Counted from the first letter of the stretch, positions 46,798-55,409 are shown. The stretch is DNA of 64,000 bases from Pseudomonas sp. R5-89-07 (GCF_003851685.1 NZ_CP027727.1:868001-932000); one strand, 5' to 3'. Notes: generated by a model from the sequence alone, not told the origin. Program-made: numbers and translations.

Positions 46798-47098
46798 ATG
46801 CAAAGTAACGACCAAACACTATGGCGGTGGTCAGCATGGCTTTGGAGGGAGCAGGTGCCAAGGCTATTTTTCTAGAAAACCCAGGTAGATTCAAATTAAG
46901 TGGACACCCTCGCCTTTGGCGTTGAGGTCAGAAAGGTGAGTTGCCGCACGGCTACGAAAGTCCAACACCATTTGTAGTAGAAGCGTCAGGGCAATTCAGG
47001 ACGCGACCCCGGCGCGGAGTCGCCACTGGGCTTCGCCCCTCAATTGCTCAAGTCACACAACGAATGTCAAAGTTGCTTGAGTGCCACCTTGGTGTGGG
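46798..47098. other. Spacer between IS remnant and NlpD-like gene
   Basis: About 300 bases without a supported gene. TTCAAATTAAGTGGACACC near 46890 resembles an insertion-element end but no partner was found. Confidence 0.35.
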
Positions 47099-47806
47099 TC
47101 AAACCGGCGGTAGCAGCTGCTGCGGGTCGACCGGAACGCCGTTGACACGGATTTCGAAATACAGCTGAGCACGGTTGGTGTCCTGCGCACCGGCTTCGGC
47201 GATCTTCTGTCCTTTGATCACCATCTGGTCCTCCTTGACAACCAATCGACTATTGTAGGTATAGGTACTGGTGTAAGAAGGGCTGTGCTGAAGGATTAGC
47301 ACGTTACCGTAGCCACGCATGTAACCGGCGAACATCACTTTGCCCCCCAGCGAGGCATAGATTGGTTGCCCTTGGACGGCAGCAATGCGGATTCCCTGGG
47401 TTAGTTTGCTGCCGGGGGAGAAGCGCCCGATCAATACGCCATGGATTGGCCAACTCCAACCCTGCAGAGTTTCTTTCGTGGGGGGGGGCTGAAGTGACAC
47501 TGTTCCAAACTTGCTAATTGAAGCCACTTTTCTTTTTCTGGCGCCTCTGGGCTGTGTCCGAGCTCCCTCAAGTCGTAGGAGTTGATCGACTTTTAGCGTA
47601 TAGGGAGAGGCAAGCCGGTTGCTTCGAGCCAAGTTCTTCCATTTCAGACCGTTATGTGCAGCGATCGACCATAAAGTATCGCCTCGTTTGACCTTATATT
47701 CTCCGAGCGCATCCCTGTTTGTCGAGGTGCTGTGAAAGACCGGGAAGGGAGAACTGCAGGATGAAAGCGTCAGCAGCAATGCGAAGAGTATAAGTCTTAA
47801 AAACAA
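47099..47806 (-). CDS. NlpD-like lipoprotein with LysM and degenerate LytM domains
   Basis: A 235-residue lipoprotein: lipobox LLTLSSC with C17, LysM domain (about 37-80, YKVKRGDTLWSIAAHNGL), then an M23/LytM domain (about 127-232). The positions of the zinc-binding histidines read TQGIRIAA, YTYNSRL and QLYFEIR, with Tyr in two His positions, so it is most likely a non-enzymatic amidase activator like NlpD/EnvC. A C9 run in the coding strand (47480-47488 as G on plus) lies in the linker (QPPPTKE). It is a standalone island gene, unlike the housekeeping nlpD beside rpoS. Confidence 0.85.
   Translation of the reverse strand: MFLRLILFALLLTLSSCSSPFPVFHSTSTNRDALGEYKVKRGDTLWSIAAHNGLKWKNLARSNRLASPYTLKVDQLLRLEGARTQPRGARKRKVASISKFGTVSLQPPPTKETLQGWSWPIHGVLIGRFSPGSKLTQGIRIAAVQGQPIYASLGGKVMFAGYMRGYGNVLILQHSPSYTSTYTYNSRLVVKEDQMVIKGQKIAEAGAQDTNRAQLYFEIRVNGVPVDPQQLLPPV
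47480..47488 (-). repeat. C9 tract (G9 on plus strand) in the NlpD-like gene
   Basis: Nine identical bases encoding Pro-Pro-Pro in the linker before the LytM domain; a length change would remove that domain. Confidence 0.8.
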
Positions 47807-48002
47807 GCAGCACCCTCTATGTCTTGATATGTATATACATTCTGTACGCCAGCAATGTTAGCAGCATTTTTATACGCCACCTTTCCCATGCGTTGGATGC
47901 ACTGTTTTCGCTATCCGTGCTGGGATAATTGTCGGTTAAGCAGTCTTAAAACCTTATAGAGCTCTGCGAGTGAAATCTGCATCTGGGAATGAAACCGTAG
48001 GA

Positions 48003-48137
48003 TCATTGTTTAGATTTTTTTTGCGTCTGTCTAGCCGCAGTTTCTTCTTTGTGGTTCTTTATATCAAGTCTAGCGCCGACAGCGAGGACGATGACAGCAA
48101 AGATGATCATGAAGAATATCTGATATCCGAAAGGCAT
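48003..48137 (-). CDS. Small single-pass membrane protein (44 residues)
   Basis: A short open frame not matching any family I know: MPFGYQIFFMIIFAVIVLAV is a membrane helix, followed by GARLDIKNHKE and a basic tail ending KKSKQ. GGAGAGTTAATC precedes the ATG with 8-base spacing, a good ribosome site, and the stop is TGA. The hydrophobic helix with a charged cytoplasmic tail is typical of real small membrane proteins. It lies between the NlpD-like and CDF-type genes. Confidence 0.6.
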   Translation of the reverse strand: MPFGYQIFFMIIFAVIVLAVGARLDIKNHKEETAARQTQKKSKQ

Positions 48138-48689
48138 GATTAACTCTCCGTAAAAAAGCTCATTGAACCTACAAACGAAACTCCTGCCAAATTAGGGATG
48201 TCACAGCATGTTTCGGCCGCGAGCTGACCAAGTTAAAAATGGCCGCGGCAGCCGCTGCGTGTCTATAGACGTGGACTGCAGACACGCAGCGCGTTGTGAG
48301 CGTACCACCCGTAATAGTCGCGCTGTTGGATGGGTCAGAATAATCGCGATGAATATTAGATAAGTCCCATATGATGGCGGGCCGGCAAGGTGATAAAAAG
48401 GGTGTTTCTTGTAAGCCCCCACAGCGCAATTTCTTAATCCAAAGAATTCACTTGCATTCACGGATGTTTATTGACCATCTGTTTCGAGCTATGGGGATGA
48501 CCCACGTACGGCGCTGTTCAACCAGTTTTATCTAGCCTAGATTCTACTGGTTTTCCGCAATTTCAAGTGAGCGAAACTTTGCCGTAAACGTAGGGCGGTC
48601 AAGAACACAAAGTCGAGACGGCGTTGCTTTCAAAAGGCACTAGGAATACCTCGCAGAGGCGACTACTTTACGGTTCAATAGGAGGTACT
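48138..48689. other. Gene-poor region upstream of the CDF-type gene
   Basis: Two overlapping 86-codon minus-strand frames (48169-48461) lack ribosome sites and family similarity. TGTCTATAGACGTGGACTGCAGACACG forms an imperfect hairpin near 48260. Nothing else is recognised. Confidence 0.4.
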
Positions 48690-49595
48690 ATGAGTAATTG
48701 GGGTGAGCAGGTTCTGCTCAAACAATCGACCATTTTGATGTTTGTTGTCGCGATCGTTGCGGTCGCCACGGGTGTTGCTTCTGGTTCTCAATCAATTCTG
48801 TTCGATGGATTTTTCTCGCTGATCGCGACCCTTATCAAGGTGCTGATGCTGATCACCGCAAAACTGATCGCCAGGGGAAGCAATCTGCGCTTTCAGTTTG
48901 GCTTCTGGCACCTTGAGCCGATGGTGCTCTTAATCGAAGGCAGCTTTCTTTTGTTGATTTCAGTTTACGCTTTTCTCAGCGGTATATTTGGCATCATCAA
49001 TGGTGGCCGCGTAATCGAACTGAACCTGGTAATTCCTTTTGCTGCGGTGCTTAGCGTAGTTAGTATCAGCTATTTCTTATACATCCGTCATCGCAATCGT
49101 ACGTTGAAGTCCTCGCTTATCCAGTTCGATAATGTCAGTTGGTTGGTGGACGCGATGCTTTCAGTGGGTTTGCTGGTGAGTTTTCTCGCCGCATTGCTGT
49201 TGAAGCAACAGGGTTACGCCGAGTGGGCGGTCTATGTCGACCCAATGATTCTGATTCTGTTGGCTCTGTGCATGCTTATGCCTGCATTTAAAATACTTAA
49301 GCCAGCATTGCGAGACGTGCTTGGGGTTGCTCCCGATCAATTGGATGAAAAGGTCCGTAAGGTGATGGATGAGACTCAAATAGAGCATGGATTCATTGAA
49401 TATGTGTCGTATGTACAAAAGCATGGTCGGGCGCGGTTTATCGAAATCCATATTGTGCTGCCGACTGAGCATCAATTGCGCGGTGTAGGGCAGCTTGATC
49501 GCATCCGCGAAGAAATATCGGCGAAGCTCGGTAAGGTTGATCCGGCACGCTGGTTAACGATCAGCTTTACGGGCGATCGCAAGTGGATTGCCTGA
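48690..49595 (+). CDS. Cation diffusion facilitator-type transporter, divergent
   Basis: A 301-residue membrane protein with six helices in the first 210 residues (FDGFFSLIATLIKVLMLITA, FWHLEPMVLLIEGSFLLL, VSWLVDAMLSVGLL) and a C-terminal cytoplasmic ferredoxin-like domain (FIEYVSYVQKHGRARFIEIHIVL), the CDF plan. AGGAGG lies before the ATG. Each metal-site helix shows only one aspartate (LFDGFFSL, WLVDAMLS) instead of the usual two-residue motifs, so metal choice is unclear and transport activity uncertain. Confidence 0.82.
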   Translation: MSNWGEQVLLKQSTILMFVVAIVAVATGVASGSQSILFDGFFSLIATLIKVLMLITAKLIARGSNLRFQFGFWHLEPMVLLIEGSFLLLISVYAFLSGIFGIINGGRVIELNLVIPFAAVLSVVSISYFLYIRHRNRTLKSSLIQFDNVSWLVDAMLSVGLLVSFLAALLLKQQGYAEWAVYVDPMILILLALCMLMPAFKILKPALRDVLGVAPDQLDEKVRKVMDETQIEHGFIEYVSYVQKHGRARFIEIHIVLPTEHQLRGVGQLDRIREEISAKLGKVDPARWLTISFTGDRKWIA

Positions 49596-50228
49596 GGCGA
49601 CTGGCCTGTACCAAAAGGGGTGGGATTTATACGCTTCGCCGACTCCAGCCCCTGCAGCAAAAAGATTAGTGAATCATCTTCGGCGCTACTCATCGTTGCC
49701 ATTACGTCACATTTCACCGCGGCGCCGTTGCAGGTCTTGGAAAGCGGGCACCGAGTCGAGTCTCTGTTAGGAGGTGGTATGGTCAGATGCAGCTTCCCGG
49801 ATGCCTCGAAGGATCAATCCACGGTAGTCAGTCATTGAGGGCTTGAACCCTAGTAAGTACTAGGCGACGTTCCCGAAGTCTTTGGTTAAGCAGTCCAGGC
49901 ACGCGCTTGCATCACCTGAACAGCCGTACAGTTAAACTTCCCCCAAAAAAACTAAATCGCACATTCACTATTGATATTCGCCGACGCTTGATAGCGCTAG
50001 TGAAGGCGTATTGTCTCGTACTGAATCCTGATTGGTCTGATTAAGTCAAATGTCTGGCAGTTTGTAAGATTAATGACGTAATGAGCTAAAAAATATAAAA
50101 AATAAGCGAATGCATTGATTGCGATTGAGGTGTCAATCTTTGGAGAAGGAGTTTCTTCTCGCGGGGGCTAAATAGTTGTAATTAAAAAACAACAGCAGTA
50201 GCTCGGCCTGCGTAGGACTTATCTGATA
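49596..50228. other. AT-rich intergenic region upstream of the fimbrial operon
   Basis: About 630 bases with only weak short frames (for example 49620-49838, whose end has an AGGAGG at 49769 before a 19-codon stretch). Likely a long regulatory region for the pilin promoter. Confidence 0.45.
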
Positions 50229-50247
50229 GGGGGGGGCGAATTGTCCG
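50229..50247 (+). promoter_or_regulatory. G8 tract and shared motif upstream of pilin
   Basis: Eight G (50229-50236), then C and GAATTGTCCG (50238-50247). The same ten bases stand in the leader of adhesin 1 (60381-60390), with variants in adhesins 2 and 3. It lies 111 bases before the pilin ATG. Shared control by the linked response regulator is an inference. Confidence 0.55.
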
Positions 50248-50357
50248 CGGCTGGGTAAGAACTTGGCACTATTTTCCAAGGCTAAAGGGCGATAATATTT
50301 TCGTGCTCTCCAGGGGCGTGTGTTGAGAACTACTCTACTGTAAAAGGAAGGTTAAGC

Positions 50358-50942
50358 ATGTCTAATAGTTTGAAAACTTTACTGGCAATAGCTGTTTCGG
50401 GTTTTATCGCTAACTCCGCAATGGCCGCTGATGGCGTTATTAATTTTACCGGTGAAATTGTTGCGGTAACGTGTGATGCTACTGGTGGTTCAACGGGTGG
50501 CAATGCAAGCGCTCAAAATATTGATGTAGATTTGGGTAAAGTTGCCATGGACTCCCTTCAAAATTCTGAAGGAGGCATCGTATCGGGTACTGCAATCAAT
50601 GTGAAATTGGATTGCGGTGGTACTGCTGAAGGCTTGAACTTCGTAAAAATGAAATTCGACCCGCTCTCGGGCTCGGGTGTAGATCTTGTTAATGGGAGCT
50701 TGCTGAAGACCGTCGGTACTGCAACAGGTGTGGGGATCGGTGTTTACAATTCTGAAAACGAGTTGCTGAACCTTTCCGCGAACGAATCCATTACTGCTCC
50801 TTTGGTAGGGGAAGAAGTAGGCGAGGACGAGACAAACTATACTGCTGATATCGTTCTTCGAGCATCTTATGTGGCCTCTGGCGGTCCGGTCGCACCCGGT
50901 ACCGCAAACGGGACTCTGCCATTTACTTTGACTTACGAGTAA
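50358..50942 (+). CDS. Fimbrial major subunit (chaperone-usher pilin)
   Basis: Structural pilin of 194 residues: signal peptide MSNSLKTLLAIAVSGFIANSAMA-AD, then GVINFTGEIVAVTCDATGG, two cysteines (C39, C82) for the pilin disulfide, and the C-terminal strand LPFTLTYE with the penultimate Tyr needed for chaperone binding. AAGGAAGG precedes the ATG. A stable hairpin follows, then the chaperone and usher genes: a CupA/Fim-type operon. It is relatively acidic and Gly-rich. Confidence 0.92.
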   Translation: MSNSLKTLLAIAVSGFIANSAMAADGVINFTGEIVAVTCDATGGSTGGNASAQNIDVDLGKVAMDSLQNSEGGIVSGTAINVKLDCGGTAEGLNFVKMKFDPLSGSGVDLVNGSLLKTVGTATGVGIGVYNSENELLNLSANESITAPLVGEEVGEDETNYTADIVLRASYVASGGPVAPGTANGTLPFTLTYE

Positions 50943-50956
50943 GTCTAGATAGTACT

Positions 50957-50984
50957 GGGAGAGAGTGGTTACTCGCTCTCTCCC
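50957..50984 (+). promoter_or_regulatory. Intra-operon hairpin after the pilin gene
   Basis: GGGAGAGAG (50957-50965), 10-base loop, CTCTCTCCC (50976-50984): a perfect 9-base-pair stem 15 bases after the pilin stop with no T tract. Such stems protect upstream mRNA from decay and give more pilin than chaperone/usher; partial termination is the other possibility. Confidence 0.75.
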
Positions 50985-50996
50985 TGTGAGTTTAAT

Positions 50997-51719
50997 ATGA
51001 AAATTATATCTTTTAGACGATGTTTTCTGGTGACTACCTTACTGCTGTTTTCAGGGTGGTGCAGTGCGGGGATCTCATTGGGCGGCACGCGGTTAGTATT
51101 TGAGGCCCCTAATAAAGAGGCTTCAATCATGGTCAAGAATGGGGGCGGACAGGATGTCATGATCCAGTCGTGGTTGGAGGCCGGGACGCCGCAGGAAAAA
51201 GGAGATATTCCCTTTGTAATTACGCCGTCGCTTAGTCGTCTGGGGGGGGGGAAGCAGCAAGTGCTCCGTATTCTTTATTATGGAGAAGGGTTGCCTACAG
51301 ACCGGGAATCCGTGTTTTGGTTGAATGTCCAAGAAATTCCACAAAAAGCCAAAGTGGATAACACCTTGCAAATCGCGGTGCGCCAGAGAATCAAAATGTT
51401 CTACCGTCCGTCTGGGTTGAAACAGGGGGCTGAAGATGTACAGAAAAATCTGAAATGGCGCGTACTAGGCCAAGGGGCTCAGGCGCGATTGGAAGTAGTA
51501 AATGATTCGGCCTATTACGTGTCATTTGGAAAGATTACGCTACGTAGTGGTTCTAACACTTATGAAGTAGTTCCTGAGATGCTGGCGCCATACAAGACGT
51601 CGGTGTTTAAAATTAATGCGTTAGACGGAAAATTTTCCGCCGCAGCCACTCAGGTGGAATTTAAAACTATCAACGATTACGGTGGGGTTATTAGTCAGAA
51701 GTCCGGGCTTTCTAAGTAA
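50997..51719 (+). CDS. Periplasmic pilus chaperone (PapD family)
   Basis: Folds and carries pilin subunits to the usher. The 240-residue protein has a signal peptide (FLVTTLLLFSGWCSA-GI), the PapD features GGTRLVFEAPNKEASIMVKN, IQSWLEAG, PFVITPSLSRLGGGKQQVLRIL and FWLNVQEIPQKA, and the basic residue RIKMFYRP that anchors subunit ends. A G10 tract (51242-51251) lies in the SRLGGGKQ codons. Second gene of the operon. Confidence 0.93.
   Translation: MKIISFRRCFLVTTLLLFSGWCSAGISLGGTRLVFEAPNKEASIMVKNGGGQDVMIQSWLEAGTPQEKGDIPFVITPSLSRLGGGKQQVLRILYYGEGLPTDRESVFWLNVQEIPQKAKVDNTLQIAVRQRIKMFYRPSGLKQGAEDVQKNLKWRVLGQGAQARLEVVNDSAYYVSFGKITLRSGSNTYEVVPEMLAPYKTSVFKINALDGKFSAAATQVEFKTINDYGGVISQKSGLSK
51242..51251 (+). 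repeat. G10 tract inside the chaperone gene
   Basis: Ten consecutive G, the longest homopolymer noticed in the window, coding Gly-Gly-Gly. Slipped-strand mispairing here would switch the chaperone off. Confidence 0.85.
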
Positions 51720-51794
51720 CTTCATAGATCGTAGAGCTAATTATTTTTTTGACCTGGCGCTCTGTAAAATGCCTGGGATGGCGAGGTATTGACG

Positions 51795-54272
51795 GTGAAA
51801 TATAATTCTCGGATCCCGTGTTTGGTTGGGATTGGGTTTCTATGCCCTGTTGTCGCTAGCGCTGTAGAGTTTAACGAGCACTTTTTAACCAAGGGCGGTG
51901 CGCCAGTTGAGCTTCATTTTTTCGAACAGGGCAATGGGGTTTTGCCTGGCTCCTATGGCGTAGATATCTATCTTAACCAAGTGCTGATTAAACGTCAGGA
52001 CGTTGATTTTCGCGGTGCCGCTGACGGAGAAGTCAGGCCAGATATTTCGTTGGGAACACTTCGCGCGTTAGGGGTCGATATTGTACGTCTGGAAAAGGAA
52101 GGGCTTATACCTGCGAGCAGCGATGACGCACGGCTTATCAATATTGCTGCTTTGCTGGAAGGGGCTTCGGTCGATTTTGATGTGACGAACCTCGCTTTAC
52201 ACATCAGTGTTCCTCACGCCTATATTTTGCGTCGGTCCCGAGGTTATGTTGACCCTACATTGTGGGATCAGGGCATAACGGCTTTGTATACAAATTATCA
52301 AATCAACGTCAATCGTAATGAAAATTCGGGAGCGCGCTCGGACTATCGGTACATCGGGTTACGGAATGGGTTTAACCTGAAGGGCTGGCGTTTTCGCAAT
52401 GAGTCTTCATTGTCCGGAGGGAGCGGCAGGCCTAATACATTTAGTAGTAATCGTAGCTACCTTGAGCGTGATCTTGCATCGCTAAAAGGCAAGCTCGCCA
52501 TGGGCGACCTTTATTCTCAAGGTGATATCTTCGACAGCGTCCGTTTTCGCGGTGCTCAAGTGACGTCGGACTTAGGCATGCTAACTGATGGTGAGCGAGG
52601 TTATGCTCCGGTCGTGCGTGGTATTGCTGAGTCCAATGCTACCGTAGAAGTGAGGCAGAACGGCTACGTTATCTACTCGACTACTGTTTCGCCAGGTGCT
52701 TTTGAAATATCCGATATTTACCCAGGCGGCTCTAATGGTGATCTTAAAGTAAAAATTATCGAGGCTGATGGGCGTGAGCGCGAATTTTCTCAAGCATATT
52801 CTTATTTGCCGGTTATGGCGCGACGAGGCAGTATGCGTTATAGCTTGGCCGCCGGTAAGTACAACGTTCCAGGGCGGCCCTCACCAAAATTTACCCAAAG
52901 TACCTTGGTGTACGGCTTAACCAATAACTTCACGGGTTATGGTGGCCTGCTGGTTGCTCAGAAATATAAAGCGTTGAACGTGGGTGTCGGGATCAACTCT
53001 AGTTTGGGGGGCGTTTCCGTCGATATTACCAGCAGCGCTTCTGAGGATGACCACGGTAAGAAAAATAAAGGGCAGAGCGCACGGTTTCTATACTCAAAAA
53101 CGGTCAACAGCACCAACACTACGTTCACTATGGTCGGCTATCGCTATTCTACAGACGGCTACCGTACGCTGAATCAGCATGTCGATGAGATGGACCTCAC
53201 GATGGGGCGACGTAACGGGCGACAAAAAAGCCATTTTGATATGAATGTCAGTCAGGCTATTTCTAAGCATGGTTCGTTGTTTTTGAGCTTGGGTGAAACA
53301 AGCTATTGGAACGTGGTTGGGCGTACTCGACGTTGGCAGGCTGGCTATAGCGGTAGCTTATCGAGAGGAAGTTATAGCTTGGCAGTGTCTAAGACTAAAA
53401 ATTCTGATCATGTAAATAGTTCTGATACGCAACTTACTGCATCTTTTAGTTTTCCTCTTGGTGAGCGCTCAAGCACGCATTATGTGAATTCTAGCGCTGT
53501 ATCATCGCAGCACGGGGATTCGGTTTTACAAACTGGCGTGTCTGGCTATTTAGACGATAAAAACACTGTTAATTACTCCGCACAATCGGGATATAGTAAA
53601 CAGAGTGGAAGTTCTGGAGGCATTGGGGTGGGTTGGGATGCGCCAGTTGCTACGCTGGGTGCCCGCTATAATCAGAGTTCGGACAGTAAGCATGTTGATC
53701 TCAGCGCTTCCGGTTCTATAGTGGCTCATGAGGGTGGTATTACCTTCGGTCAGCCTGTCGGCGAAACATTTGCTTTGGTTGAAGTTCCTAACGTTGCCGG
53801 TGTGGGAGTTGATAGCTATAACTCGGTCCGTACTGACAATAGTGGTTATGCCGTGGTCCCTTATGTACAGCCTTATCGTTACAATTGGCTGAATTTGGAC
53901 ACAAATACAATTGACAGCAATATGGAAGTTGCCGAGAGCAGTAAAATTGTTGTGCCCACGCGAGGAGCAGTCGTCAAAAGTCGTTTCGCTGCTGAGTCGG
54001 GTCGCCGACTTCAGTTTAATTTAACCCTTGATACAGGTGGGAAAATTCCTTTTGGCGCGCAGGCATATGATAAAAAAGGTAAGGCTCTCGGTGCTGTTGA
54101 TAGCCTATCCCGTTTGCTTGTTTTTGGTGTCGATGATTCCGGAACTCTGAGTGTTCGTTGGGGGCGAGATAGCTGTAGATTCGATTATGCGCTGCCAGTT
54201 GCTAATAAAAATCTTGCTTACGAAAAATTTAATTATACTTGTGTATATTCTGGATCTTCGGAGGAAGTGTGA
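51795..54272 (+). CDS. Outer-membrane fimbrial usher (PapC/FimD family)
   Basis: Outer-membrane pore of about 825 residues that assembles and exports pilins. It has an N-terminal signal peptide, the usher N-domain (FNEHFLTKGGAPVELHFFEQ), the 24-strand barrel with the plug, the motif YPGGSNGDLKVKIIEADGRER, and the C-terminal domains ending in the cysteine pair RDSCRFDYALP / YTCVYSGS. The GTG at 51795 has GAGG at 8 bases and is preferred to TTG at 51789. It is the last full gene of the operon; a short vestigial frame overlaps its stop. Confidence 0.94.
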   Translation: MKYNSRIPCLVGIGFLCPVVASAVEFNEHFLTKGGAPVELHFFEQGNGVLPGSYGVDIYLNQVLIKRQDVDFRGAADGEVRPDISLGTLRALGVDIVRLEKEGLIPASSDDARLINIAALLEGASVDFDVTNLALHISVPHAYILRRSRGYVDPTLWDQGITALYTNYQINVNRNENSGARSDYRYIGLRNGFNLKGWRFRNESSLSGGSGRPNTFSSNRSYLERDLASLKGKLAMGDLYSQGDIFDSVRFRGAQVTSDLGMLTDGERGYAPVVRGIAESNATVEVRQNGYVIYSTTVSPGAFEISDIYPGGSNGDLKVKIIEADGREREFSQAYSYLPVMARRGSMRYSLAAGKYNVPGRPSPKFTQSTLVYGLTNNFTGYGGLLVAQKYKALNVGVGINSSLGGVSVDITSSASEDDHGKKNKGQSARFLYSKTVNSTNTTFTMVGYRYSTDGYRTLNQHVDEMDLTMGRRNGRQKSHFDMNVSQAISKHGSLFLSLGETSYWNVVGRTRRWQAGYSGSLSRGSYSLAVSKTKNSDHVNSSDTQLTASFSFPLGERSSTHYVNSSAVSSQHGDSVLQTGVSGYLDDKNTVNYSAQSGYSKQSGSSGGIGVGWDAPVATLGARYNQSSDSKHVDLSASGSIVAHEGGITFGQPVGETFALVEVPNVAGVGVDSYNSVRTDNSGYAVVPYVQPYRYNWLNLDTNTIDSNMEVAESSKIVVPTRGAVVKSRFAAESGRRLQFNLTLDTGGKIPFGAQAYDKKGKALGAVDSLSRLLVFGVDDSGTLSVRWGRDSCRFDYALPVANKNLAYEKFNYTCVYSGSSEEV

Positions 54273-54340
54273 GGAGTCTAAAGTTTATTGCTCTTATCTT
54301 TATGTTTGTTCTCTGGTTGAAATTATCTACCTCGTTATAA
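54269..54340 (+). pseudogene. 23-residue signal-peptide-like frame overlapping the usher stop
   Basis: GTG at 54269 overlaps the usher TGA and opens a frame that reads MRSLKFIALIFMFVLWLKLSTSL and stops at 54340. A basic start plus a hydrophobic stretch looks like the beginning of an exported fimbrial protein. Adhesin genes often stand here in chaperone-usher operons, so this may be the remnant of a lost or relocated adhesin. It may instead be chance. Confidence 0.4.
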
Positions 54341-54779
54341 TTTTACACCTCGGAGACAGGCTTATTCGAAAATCACATGTAGATTTATGCGTTTAAAGAC
54401 TATCTTTTTAAGGCGAATATTTGTTGGTTTTTAAGATTTCGGAAAGGGCAGAAAGGCAGAGACGTTTCTGAGTACGCTACCTTTGTTAAGGTGACTGCGC
54501 ACTACAACCGTTGATTTTAAGGTCACTAGCCTAGGTAAGGGGGGGCGCTCTAGCGCGTCGGCCTTGGCACATTGGTGCTGATTTATAACGGGGGTCTTTA
54601 GGATTACGAAAGGGCTGAGTCAGGCTGACGAGCTAAAAAAATATAAGCGTTGAGTATTTACCCTAACTAATTCTGATACGCTCGCTGACGCAGGGGACGC
54701 GGATGCCATCCGCCGCGAGGTAAGGTGAATTTACCCCGTTGATTATCCTCACGCTCGTGCGTTTTTCGGAGAGGTCTCT
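54341..54779. other. Intergenic region before the response regulator
   Basis: About 440 bases without a supported gene. A G7 tract lies at 54539-54545. A ribosome site CGGAGAGG precedes the next ATG. Confidence 0.45.
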
Positions 54780-55409
54780 ATGGGACGTATTGTTATTGTG
54801 GATGATCACCCGCTTATCCGCTTGGCGGTTAAGGTGGCTTTGGAAGAAGAGGGGCATACCGTTCTTGCAGAAGTCGATAATGGCTCAGACGCTTTGGAGA
54901 TAGCCCGCAGGCTCCTTCCCGACTTGATCATTCTTGATCTCAGCATCCCTAGCAAGGACGGTTTTGCGGTGATTGCTCACCTGAAGTCGATTGGCCTTGC
55001 CGTCAAAATACTCGTTCTTACCTCAGGAGAGCCGCGCAATTTTGCGATGCGTTGTTTGCAGGCCGGAGCTGCTGGGTTCGTCAGCAAGGGGGACAACCTT
55101 GACAAGCTGGCGGGCGCGGTCAAGGCGGTATTATCGGGGTATTCCTATTTTCCAGAAGATACCATTTTCATGTTGAGGGAAAACGCTCAAGGTGCTCATG
55201 ATGAAGGTGCCCTTATCAGAGACCTTTCTGATCGTGAAATAACTGTCTTGAGGCTGCTCGCCCAAGGATTTGGTAATCAGGAAATCGCCGAGACACTGAT
55301 CATCAGTCACAAGACTGTGAGCACCTATAAGGTCAGATTACAACGAAAACTTAACGCTCCAAATCTTGTGGCGCTAGTTGAGTTAGCCAAGCGCAATGGC
55401 ATTTCCTGA
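54780..55409 (+). CDS. NarL/RcsB-type response regulator
   Basis: A 209-residue regulator: receiver domain with acidic pair D8/D9, phospho-acceptor D53 (LIILDLS) and K103 (FVSKGD), and a LuxR-type helix-turn-helix from about 145 (LSDREITVLRLLAQGFGNQEIAETL, SHKTVSTYKVRLQRKL). Full length. The adjacent hybrid kinase is the likely partner. The arrangement recalls the RcsCB/PvrSR regulators linked to the cupD fimbriae of PAPI-1 in P. aeruginosa. Confidence 0.92.
   Translation: MGRIVIVDDHPLIRLAVKVALEEEGHTVLAEVDNGSDALEIARRLLPDLIILDLSIPSKDGFAVIAHLKSIGLAVKILVLTSGEPRNFAMRCLQAGAAGFVSKGDNLDKLAGAVKAVLSGYSYFPEDTIFMLRENAQGAHDEGALIRDLSDREITVLRLLAQGFGNQEIAETLIISHKTVSTYKVRLQRKLNAPNLVALVELAKRNGIS

Noticed and set aside
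48169..48461. Two overlapping minus-strand frames of 86 codons
   Set aside because: No ribosome site, no family resemblance, low-complexity content; probably chance.
54151..54396. 81-codon frame overlapping the usher end
   Set aside because: It lies out of frame inside the usher gene; the usher domain is intact, so this is a shadow.
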